From contig NC_087064.1 of assembly GCF_963678635.1 (NCBI RefSeq), positions 80,070,726 to 80,134,725 on the forward strand: a stretch of DNA of 64,000 nucleotides. The letters are read 5' to 3'. Positions 23,830-35,800 of this stretch are shown in pieces; within the stretch, counting starts at the first letter, position 1; the number at the start of each line of letters is the position of its first letter. The notes under the pieces were generated by a model, which was given only the letters and a program-made list of their open reading frames with translations, was not told where the DNA came from and did not search any database. The DNA comes from Symsagittifera roscoffensis (Eukaryota > Xenacoelomorpha > Acoela > Convolutidae). The position numbers and the translations under genes are program-made.

Positions 23830-26800
23830 CTTATCTAGGCGTTTTCATACACAGTTTGTGTCGGTACAGGCCAGTGCAAACACGTGTATGTCTGTATAAT
23901 TAGAGGCGAATTTAGGGAGGATTCGAAATCTTCTAAAGGCGCCAATATATACCAACCGCCAAAATATACTAATTTTGAAGGGAAGCGCGCGCAGAAAAAC
24001 GCAAATTTGTTTGTCGAAATTTTCCAAAAAGTGCCTGAAAACGGCTGCGCAAAGTTTTAGGTCAAAATAGGGTCTTTAGAGTGTTCTAGAAGCGCTCAAA
24101 AAAGCAATGTGGTCGGTCGACCTAAAAAAAGGTCGACAAAATTTTCAAAAATCTGCCCCCCCCCCTCGAAAAATTCCTAGATCCGCCCCTGAGTCGTATG
24201 TTGATTTTACTCTCGGTTCAATATATTAAGGATGTTTTTGCGATGTATTTGAGATTTTTGATTACTCTGATTTTTAATTCTGATAGGCTAAGTTTCCTCT
24301 TTTTTATCATTCGGGCACCCTTATGAAAAAGAGTCTCAGTTTTCTGCGTTACCACTGCTAAAATATAGATTTTACCTTAGAGAATGCGCCCCTCTTAGCC
24401 ATTGCGTATATATGTGGTTGAGCCGCTTTACTACCATCCCGTATTCTGTTTTTGATCACAAAATCCTGTGTCACCATCAGACTGTGTTCTTGTACCTATG
24501 AAAACAAAAACTAGATGTATCTTCAAAAGAATTTGGATTGGTAAATTTTTAAAAGTTAAAATATATGAGAGATACAGAAGCGGATTTAAGGAGGGGGGGG
24601 GGCGAACGCCTCTTCCCCCTTCAGGAGTTCGAACCCCTGCCAACCCAAAGGGCACCCCTTTGTACTACTTTGAGACATCCATTTTTGGTGACGGACCCTA
24701 AAATTTTTTTTAAGGCGCTTTTGGCCCCAATCTATACTAATTTCAAGGGGAGGGGGGGGGGGGCGCCGAAAAAACGCAATTTTTTGGTCGAAATTTTCCA
24801 AAAAGTGCATAAAAACGCCTTTTTGGCCTTAAAAAATTGCTTGCGGCGTAGAGAATTTTGTCAAATTAGAGTCTTTATAGTGATTTAAGAGAGCTCAGAA
24901 TATCAATTTGGTCGATCTAAAAAAAACAGTCGACAAAACTTTCAAACTTTTTTTGATATCCCCCCTCGAGAAATTCCTAGATCCGCGCCTGGTGAGATGT
25001 ATGATGAATGAGCCAATTGTTAAATTGTAATAATACATTCCAGTTTCCAGTTATTCCCATCAAATTTTTTGTATTTTATATATATATATATATACAAGAA
25101 AACTTTACCGAATAGCGTACATTCAAAGGAAAAAATGCATTGAAAGTTTTCTAGAAATTTTTTTCGTTACACAGAGCAAAGCTTGATTTTTTCAAAGTTC
25201 TAAAAAGTGCAAAAAAGAAAAAAAATAAGCCTCGAATAAGTAAAAAAAATTGTCTGGAAGTCGGATTCGAACCTACGACCTACTGCGATCTAGAGATTAT
25301 GAGTTTCTCCCACTAACCACTCACCCACAGACACTTATTTAGTACGAAACACAGCCTGAAATAAAGTAGAGAGCAGATGCCATTCATTTTCCAATGCTAC
25401 AGTGAAATTTCCAAATAAGTGAACACTTTCAATGAACTTTTTTCTATTGCAAATTCGATTAGAAAAAAGAAGTTTCGTACTAATAAACTAAAGCTTCAAA
25501 GCTCGCTAGTGTGGACAACGTTTTAGAAGTAGTGAATTTGTCATTTCAATAGTTGATTAACACTTAATCATGAAATAATTTCAAGTATTCTCATCAAAAT
25601 CAGAAATTTGCTCAGTTAAAACTCAGTTTTTTAGGGTGGTTTTACAGCATTTCTTGGATATCCTGTTGAATCTTGCTCACGTTTTCGTTCCTAATGAAAT
25701 TGAGAAATATGTTTTAGAAAAAGCGGTTGCGTTTCAATGAAAACTTGAAATTAATGCAATTTGGGAAAATTTGAAAACGTAAGTTTGCTATTTGAGAATT
25801 ATGCTTTTTACGACGTTATCGATTGAACAAATCATTTTTTCAAAATAGAAGTCTTTCACGCTTTTTCATGGCATTTGCATTTTTCTAATTTGAGAGCAAA
25901 TTTCTCTGCACTTAGCAAACTATTTTGAATTGAACTGAAGAATAAATTGAAAGTCAAACCGAAGAAAAATCAAGATTGAGCGTAAGCAATTTGTAAACCT
26001 TTTGGAACCAGTTCAAAGCAAGTATTTATTATATCCCATTATCTTCTTGATAGCTATCTCCGTAAAATACTTAGCACTAACCAATCAGTTCCAACCAGAA
26101 AAGTTTAAACCAGAAAAGAATAAATTTAACTTAGCAAACAACTGCTTTAAGTCGTTTCTAAGTCTCTTTCTTTATTCTAAACCTCGCAACAATATCAGTA
26201 TACAAGAGATCTACGGAGACTAGGAAATATAAGAGTAAGACTAAAATGGTATTAGACTAAGAAGTTGCACGATCCTATCCGGCCGAAAATAAGATAGCGT
26301 GACGAACAGACGGTGTACCCTATCCAAAATTACTCTATGAGAAAGCCACCCCGGACTTAAACTCACTTTCTCTTGAAATTAAAACAACAAAAAAATCAAG
26401 ATCATCAATGTCTTCACAAAGTTCATTGAAAATTAAATACGGTTGCTTCAAAAGTTATGATATTATTGGCCACAAAAAAGAATAAGCAAATCAAGTTAAC
26501 ATGACTTCTCCCATCAGAGCGCGTCGTTAATTTGTTCCAACTGTCCTTTAAGAGGAGTCACTCTTTTAGAAAAAAACTGGTAAGAGTGATACAAAAAAAC
26601 CTTTTCAAATAAAAACTTTCCTGAAGATTTTGCGACAGTACCCCTATCACATGATTTCTTTTCCAGCTATTGAGATTTCAGCTTTTTGAAAGTTGTCAAG
26701 CTGCATAAATGTTCTAAAGTGGATGTGGTTAACAGTTAGATCGCGCAATTTGAACAAAAATACACGAACCCTGAGAGCCACTTGTCGCTGTATGGCGAGC

Positions 26801-29800
26801 ACCAAATCCTTCTCCCGCTTTCTTTTCCCCTTCTCGTCAATGACACCAGCTGCATCCGCCTTCTGCTGCGCTATATTTTTCACCTAATTTAATTACTCAA
26901 CACTAAAATAAGTGCCCCAATTCGAAGTTGTTCGGGAAGAAGCACAAAATCATGCAAGTAGTGCAAAGCAGTATCATGTCGAGGTTGTTCAAAAACCCTC
27001 GTTTTATTTCCCTCTTGTTGTACGCAGATGTACTTAATTTGATTTTTATGGTCCTTTTACATTTTCGTGGAAGTGTTTTAATTCTTAAGACCGTTTATCC
27101 ACGGGAGAAAGGACCAAAACAAGAGCTGTACAACTCATCACGGCAAATCGCTGTTGTTTGCTTCTTAAGAAGTACATGCAATTTTTTTTGGTTATTTTTC
27201 TGGGCTGGGTACTGTTGCTTCACCATCAAGCAACGAGCACGGATCATGGTGGGCCTCGAACATCCGACCATTCGATTGAGAGGCGGAGACCTAACCACTT
27301 CACTACCACTCCCAAACTTCACCACCGCTCCCAATTCAACGAAGAAAAAAAATAGTAGACAAAAATAGTTTTGTTCACATCAGTGGATTCTAATTTAGTT
27401 CACTAACTTGTAGTTATTTTTCTGGTCATTTTCCAGATCTTGAAAATTTCGACTAAACTTATTCAAAGAAGCAGTAAGCAAAGTAAGAACTCAAGTAATT
27501 AAGTAAATTTTTATGTAACAGCTTTGTCGTCCTTCCTAGATTTCCAAGTAAACCAATCCCAATGATCGAACCCACTGAAATCTTGTTATTAGGTAATAAC
27601 CTAAGTTTTTCTGTTTCGTATTTTCAAAAGGGAGAAAAATTTCCAAAAAACGCTCAAAAAGTTAAAGTTGCCTGCAGCGCAAAATATTTTTTGTGAAGTA
27701 TGGCCACTCAAAACTAAAAACAAAATGTCAAATGGCAACTGACATAGAAAAAAACCGCATCGAAATTTCATGTGTAAAACGGAATAAATTGGATTTTCGT
27801 CTATTACAATTTTGTGTTGATATAATCGATTATGGTGCCCAATTTAGACAATTTAATGAAGTTTAGTCCTTTATGATTGGTTGTTATTGATTAAAAAAAA
27901 AATAAAATTCTATTCGAAGCGATTAAAGCCCAATTTAGTAACCAAAATAACCGTGTTTTTTTTTGTCCACGGAACCCATCAAAAACAATTTTTTTTGCAG
28001 ATTTGAAATTTTTAATTAAAAGATTGGAATCAGAAGACCCCAAGTTTTGAAATTCTAGAACAATTTATAATTCACAATTTTTTTTTAAAGAAATCATTGA
28101 AGACGTCAAATTTCGGAAACTAGAAGTAATTAAAAAGTATTTTAAGCCCGAACAATTTTTAAAACATTACATTAAAAAAATGAAAAAAAATCATCTTGAC
28201 CTGTATAAGAGTCTGGATTATCTTTATCAACTAGTAAAAAACGCAATTGATTTTGAGAAATATAGCCGGCATACAATTGAAAAAGAGTTGTTGAACGGAA
28301 GGAATCGGAAAAACTGTTTAGTTTTTTTGAGTTTCAAACTAGCAAGCACGTCTTATTATTCAATCGGCTCGCAGAGAGCAAGAAATCTTTGAAATACCTT
28401 ACACGTATTTTAGCTTGAGCCGGGGTACACGAATGATAGTTGTGTCCAGGAAAAGCAAGTATGAAAGATGGTTTTCGCAAAAAATTGCGTGACCTTTAAA
28501 AACATTATTAAACAAGCGAACCTTAATTTTAAAAATTTGAAGCCCTAAAAAGTTCTCTTTAGGGAGTCATCTAAATTTAAGGGACCCAATTATCATAATT
28601 GTGCCCGAACCAGTCGCAAAATCTTTGTAAGCAAGCCATTCAAACTAGGAAATTTTTGAAAAATTTACAGCCCCAAGAAAGTTTCCAAACAGTAAGCTTA
28701 TCTAATAAAACCATTCAAGCAATTTGATAGTCGATGATTTACTAATTTCGAAATTTGTTAAGTTTTTAAAGTGTGATATTTTGAGAATTTTTGAAAAAAT
28801 CAGAAACACCGTCCTATCTCGGAAGCTAAAAAAAAATCGAGAAGACTTATTTGGAGGCAGAGTTTTCAAACCCTGAATTTACGCTGACAACACCCCATCA
28901 TAAGTTGCTAACTTCAACTTTTGTGAAGTTCTTCAAATTTAAATATTTTGCAATATTTTCACAAAATCAGAAAAATTCCATATTTCGGAATAGCTAAAAA
29001 GTTTCGAGCAGTCATATTTGGAGGCAAGATTTGCAACTCTGAATGTTTCTTCACAGCATTCCATCAGAGAATTGCATATTTCAGAGGACAGGTGCAAACA
29101 TGTTTGGAGGCAAGATTCGCAAACACTGCAACTCTAAGGTGAATCATAGAAACAACGTATATCAGAAACTACAAGGATTTGAGCAGGCATCTGTGCGAGC
29201 GAGATGTGCAATTCCTGAAATCTCCCTGACATTACCCCACTACAGGGGTGCTATTTTCACATTTTGTTATCCTTAATAAATTTAAGTTTTTAGGACATAA
29301 CTTTCGGAAAATCATGAAAACGTCAAAGTTCGGAAGCAACAACTTTCAAGGCAAAATTTAACACCCCTGAAAATACCCTGAGAGGATCCTACCATACAAT
29401 TGCTAATTTCAATTTTTGTGAAGTTTTCCAGTTTTAACTTTTTAGAACATTTTTCAAGAAGTCGTTGAAAACTTCAAGTCCCGAAAACTAGAAGAAATTG
29501 AGCACTCATACTTGGAGACAAGATTTGCAGCCCCCGAAAATACCATGACCGAACGCAACTACAGGGTTGGAAATTTGATTTTAATTGCAATGTTTTTCAG
29601 TTTAATTTTTATGGACGATTTTGAGGAAAAAAATCATAGAAACAACGTATATAAGAAACTACAAGGATTTGAGCAGGCATCTGTGCAAGCGAGATTTGCA
29701 ATTCCTGAAATCTCCCTGACATTACCTCACTATAGGGGTGCTATTTTCACATTTTGTTATCCTTAATAAATTTAAACTTTTAGGACATAGCAAATCGAAG

Positions 29801-32800
29801 ATTGGAAAAGAGTAATGAATGCAATTAAACACAAAAAAAATACTTACTTTGTTGAAAAAACCTCAGCTATCGAATTTCAAAGAAAAAAACTTGAAGCCCT
29901 TAAAGCTCTTTGAGTTTCTATAACGATTTGAGATTGGGGCTTTTTTGATAACAAAAACCCAACTTGAGAAAACAGGATCAACAGGTCTAGTTTTTATTCA
30001 ATACCTTCATTACTCTTAATAAAATTAATTTAAATTGTGAAAAACTGAATCAATAGTTAGAATTTTTAGTCCGCTGAGAAATCTGAAACATAAAGTGAAT
30101 CAACGCAAGGAAACAGAAGACAAACTGAACTTAACTTTGAAAACTTCAAAATTTCGAATTTCGAACTAAAACATATCAAGTCTTACAACTCTTTGATTTT
30201 CAAGAACAATTTATGATTGAAAATTTTTTGTTTAATATTTGACTCAAAACGAGAAAAAAACTCCATTTAGGTAAAAATTATTAATTGTGTCATCAACGAC
30301 CCGGTCTAACTTGACAAATTTACAACTTAACTGATATTCTGTGAAAAGATTCAGGAGAATCTTTTCCCAGCCTCAAAATCAGAACAATTTCAAATTTAAT
30401 GACATTTGAGACTGAGCAAATTGAAAATAAGAAGAAATTAACCTTCTTTTCTGCCACACTTTTATGTAACTAATTTTGACTAAACTATAAATGTAGACTG
30501 AATATAGTCCCAAAACGGCCGAATACAGACTACTCAATAAAAAAATTTGATCGTATTGGAGGGCAAAACAGACTATCGTAAATACCCACTTAGATTTCTG
30601 AAAAAAAAACGTCTGAACTGAAACTGATACCATTTCAAACAAGAGCCTTGCGTCTCCTATTATAGCCTTTTCTTCAGAAAAAACTACACCCATAATAGTT
30701 AAATGGGGTCAGAGCATCAAAAGCACAATTTTTTTGTTGTTAGGCTTGGGGAGCTATATTATAAAATCGAAAATTTTGAGACAATTTCAAGTTTTTGTAA
30801 GATCCAACCACGCGCTATATAACAGTTTATAATTATAATTTTAAAGAAAAACAAATCAAAATAAACAGTTTGATCCAGCGTAAGCATTTTCATTAGTTCA
30901 TTGAAATGCTCATGTTTTTATAAACATGAATTTTAAAGCTGGAAGGAAAATACTAGAGCTTAAAACGATACCAATTTTATCTGATGAGAGTTACCTGGAC
31001 AATTTAATTTACCTCAGTTCAATTGTGAATGAGCCTTAAGCCGGATTAATTTTTTGTTTGCGCTACGCGTTTGAAAAAAGGCACTCAAAACGGACGTTTT
31101 TAAACCTGCAAATCTTAATGAAAACAATCTAATGTGAATTTTTTTTTCTTTTGAAATTTTAGCTCAGGACTTCACTATCATTCAGCATGGTTCAAAAAAT
31201 TTCCTCCAAATTTAGTCGTAAGAAAGTTCAAATTTGTAGAGAGGAAAAACCTAACAAAAAGCACAAAAAAGTTTTCATACTGAACTGTCGAATTTGTTCG
31301 TTGATAGTTTTTCATGTCGCTGAGAGAGCTAATTTTTTCGATTATTTAAAAAATGTTTCCCTTCAATTAAAAAATTTCAAAACAATATTTAAATTATTTA
31401 GTGTAGAAAATTTCAATTGTGTAAAAAAGGGTTAAAAAGTATTGCATTTTCGAAAATTTTGTCGACATTTTTTATAGGTCGGCCAATTTGATTTTCCGAG
31501 CCCGGGCTCTCCCAAAGTTCTAAAAGTCCCTGGTTTGGCCACAGTTTCTGCGCCGCAGGCAATTTGTTTTAAAAAAACAGTCCAAAAAAGAATTTTGAGT
31601 ACTTTTTGGAAATTTTTGCCGAAAAAATCGAGCGCTCCCCCCCCCCCCCCCTCAAAATTAGTATATATTGGCGCCAAAGGCGGCTAGAGAAAAAATTTGG
31701 GGTCCGTCAGCCAAAAATGGATATCTCAAAATAGTTCAAAGGGGGGAAATTTTAGACCCGAAAAAGGCTGGCGGGTCCTTGAAAACAAAAACTGATTTTT
31801 TCCAGGATGGTCGAGCTTTGTTAATTTGATCTCTGTCCATTAAAAATTTCATCTTAAATTTTTAGCAAAGTTTGTCATTGTTCTTTTGAAAGATTGCCCG
31901 TGGTCCTTAGGAATTTTAGAGAGTCTAAGCTTACTTGAGTTGACGTTAAATTTTGTCCTCAATTTTTTTAACTCCAAATAACCGGTTTTCAATTTTAAGA
32001 GAAAATTCATGTAAATTTAGCAGAAAACTACGTCAGAATGAATCTTACATTTAACAAAAAGTTTTCAATGTGGATGCAAATAGTACAAAAAAATGAAAAC
32101 CAGTAGAGAAAAAAATAACAAAAAGCAAGCATAAAATGGAAAAGTGTCAATGAATTCAAGAAGACCAGAAAATTAGGCTTGTTTTTATAAAAACTTACGG
32201 TTTTGGATTTTTTAATCAAAAAAATTACCCTAATTTTTATGTGGCACATTTTTTTTTGATAAAATTAACTCTATGTGAGAAAATGGATCAAAATTTATTT
32301 TTATTCCGCTCGACTTCTGAAAACTAAAACCCATTTTCGAAATAGAGGGCTACTTTTAGAGTTCATACTTTTTTGTGCCATTAGCATAGTCTTAACTGAA
32401 AGAGCATAGTTTGCCTTTCATTTAGCGAAAGATTTTGAATTGAGCTTAAAACTGGAAATCGGAAAATATTAAAATCGGGAAGTAATTAGAGACAATATTT
32501 TGTTAAAAATATAGATAATTTTTTTAGTATGCTTAACTTGTTTTAGGCAAAACTAATTGATCATGAAAGTTGTGATTTTGAAAAATAATACCTCTAATAA
32601 TTTCTCGCTCAGCGTAGGAAACTTCATGACTTGGATAAGAAATGCGCGGTACATGTCTCTCTTCTCCTCTGCATTCATCAGGAGGGGCGTGTCTGAAAAT
32701 GAGGTAAGAATCAAATGGAAACAAAAAAAAACATAGATAAGAAACAGTTGGAATAGCAACTGACTCTGGTTGACCAAAAATGCTAGTCACACAATTTTCA

Positions 32801-35800
32801 TATATGGAAAAATGCTAATCATACACTTTTCATGTAATTCCATTCGTACAGAAAATTGAATGAAAGGTCTATGATTAGTATTTTTTCATATATGGAAATT
32901 GTATGACTAGCATTTTTCCATAAACCAAAAATATTGATCTTTTACATTTTAATTTAAACCGAACACAAATGAAATAACCCTTGGTTACTCAACTGTAGTA
33001 ACCAAAGGTTTGGCCATCTCGCATTAAGAATGCATTGAAAACAGCCTGAAACGTTTTAATTCTGTCTCACACAAATAATATAACGAAAGTAACAAACTTT
33101 TAAATTTTGACAAAAATTTTCAAAGACGATTAATCTAAAATTTGAGCTTTTTGATTACCAGATATTGATCAAGGCATACAAAAAGATGCCATACAAAAAA
33201 AGAGGAGTTTTAAGCGTTTTTGAAAAAAGTTGTGAAGAGAAAAGCTAAAAAATCCAATATCAGTATATCTAGGACTACGTTATACACACAAAAAATTAAA
33301 TTTTTGCATGCAAATTTTTTCTTCAAAATTTTTTTGCTGAATACGAAAATCAATTTGCGGTTGAAAAAAAACACAAAAAAGTTTTGGGGCAATTTCAAAA
33401 ATACTTTGAAAAGTTTTTGTCGTCGCCATCAAAAAATGTTAGTCATATATGGAAATTGTATGATTAGCATTTTTTTGACAAAAGTTTTTCTTTTTTCTTT
33501 AGTACGATACACCGAATTTTACGCCAAAACAAAAGAAAAATTTTTTCGAAAACTCAATGACACCATCATAGCAAAATGTATGAAATTTGTATGACTAATA
33601 TTTTTCATAGACTTAGTTTATGGAATTGTATGATTAGCATTTTTGGTCTATGGAGGTCAACCCGGTGATTCATTATCATATAATTTTTGATTATGATATT
33701 GCTAATTGCGTTTCTGGTTAAAATATGACACGTTAAACAAACGCTCAAAAAATATATCAATAGTTATTTCAAAATACATATTCCTATGCGGGGAAATTAT
33801 AAATGAGCCTCGAGTTCCTAGAAAAATGATTGGCAGTTTATTACTGCCGTTTCGATACATCGAAGTTTCCATGGTCAAAATTTATCAAAACTTAGGTTAT
33901 TACCGCTCCATAAACCTTAAAAGACAGTCGGAACATTCAAGGCTTCGCCCTAATACAAGCAGTCTTGTTGATCTGTCTTTCGATACGAAAGTAACGGAAT
34001 ATTTGTGCTCGGGGTGGGTTTTTTTTCTTCAGACAAATTTCGACTTTTTAACTAGCCATTTTTGGCGGATTTTTTTTATATCAGTCGAAAAGTATTGTTG
34101 TCTTGAGCTCAAATTTGAAAAAAAAATTTCACCTGTGAATATTTTTCATAAAGATATGGGGGTTTAATGATTGCCATTTTGGCCAATTTGGGACAATTAA
34201 CGCGCGATATATTTCGCGCTATTAACGCGTAAGCGGAGAGTTAATCCGTCCTAAAATTGTTCCAAATTGGTTGAAAGAAACTTATTCGCCAGAATTGATT
34301 TGTTACAAGGAGCGAAATCTATCCTTTTGTACTTTAAGTGGCGTGTGGGGGGATAGTTTTCAATGAAAAAATTTCAAATTTTCCAAAAAAAAAAATTTCA
34401 TTTAAATTTTATGTTGTTTATGTTCCCGCATTGGATTTTCATGAATAAAAATCGATTATAATTGAGTTTCCTTGTCAGTGTCCACAAAAATGAAAACAAA
34501 TCGATTATAATCAATTAAAAATGGATTATAATATTACTAATTTTCGAGGAAACAAAATCTTTTTTCATCCATTATAATCAATTTTTTTTTCACTTTTGTG
34601 GACACTGACAATGAAACTAAATTATATTTTTTTTCCACTTTACTGAGATGCGAATTTCAACGCATATAAAGTCTTTTCTACGTTTTAAATTTAAGTTGAT
34701 TACGTTGATTACTTGTTGTTAAATTGAATTTTTTTCTTTCTAACTTTAATTTTTTTGTTACTTTTTATATTACTCAACATTTTCCCCCCTACGTTTGCCG
34801 ATTTACAACAAACCCCCTCTCGCCCCCACCCCCAACGTAACGCATCCGGCGAAAACTTAAAACAACATGAAAAAAAAATAGTTTTACAAATTTTTTATCG
34901 TAAACGTGGATGAGCGAACATACAAGCAGATTCTTTCAGGTTAGATGACTTGCGCGGCATTTTTCGGTTCGTTATTCGAGCTTTTACAGCTCACAATAAA
35001 ATTTTTGTTTCGCTAAATTCAACATTCATGGCCCGTTACTATAGGTCTGATCTTGTTTTATATCATGCGATTAAGCGGAATATAGATTATCATTTCACAT
35101 TACTCACTAAAATTTTTTTGGGGCAGAGCTGACCGAACTGTGAAAAATTTATAATACACAGAGGCGGAGCTGAAATTTGCAAAACAGCAAGAAAATGGCA
35201 ACAGTAGCTACTAAAATATGTCCCAAAAGAAACAAAAAAAGTTACTAAAAAACCCCGAAACAAAAAACGTCAGGAAAAAGTGATGCCAAAGTCACTGCTT
35301 TTGCATTTGCGACAGCTTTTAAGTGTTTGTAAGTGGTTAGATCGAAATCATGTAACTTGCTAAATGAAACCTGAAAACTGGTGTCCTAAAAGATAAGCAT
35401 TGCCAGCATAGAATTGACAATGCTCAATTTCGGTCAATGACTCGGAAAAGAGTCAGTGAAAGCAATCAAAAATCAAGGACATATTTTTCGAAAAAAATCT
35501 CAGTTTTAGAGTTTTAAAGAAAATAAGTGAAGACCTTCAAGCTCTTCAATTTTATGAAAAAATTTATGATTGACCCACCATTTTGAAAAAATCGACCTAT
35601 ATTGGGAAAACTGGATCAATTGATTTTTTTTTATTTCGCTAGTAAGCCTAATAATTAACATCCATTTCTGATACTAGAAGTTTTCTGTGAATTTTGCTGT
35701 TCGATAGTGGAGTTTAAAATTCTTTGAAATTCAGTTTTTGGGAAAATTTAGCATTGACGTACTGCAATGAAACTTACATGGTGAACTCGTAACAGTTTTG

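Noticed and set aside
23845-24888. Open frames with Pro/Gly/Arg-rich stretches
   Set aside because: They run through poly-G/poly-C tracts of family C elements.
25076-25095. (TA)n stretch as a promoter TATA element
   Set aside because: A simple dinucleotide repeat with no gene start nearby.
26002-26223. 73-codon frame with a hydrophobic start
   Set aside because: Could mimic a signal peptide, but there is no splice context or family match.
26928-27368. 146-codon plus-strand frame with hydrophobic stretches
   Set aside because: Second half is the antisense of a family D SINE; no conserved domain.
33706-34167. 153-codon plus-strand open frame
   Set aside because: Most of it lies within a truncated family A repeat; no domain, and other copies do not keep the frame open.
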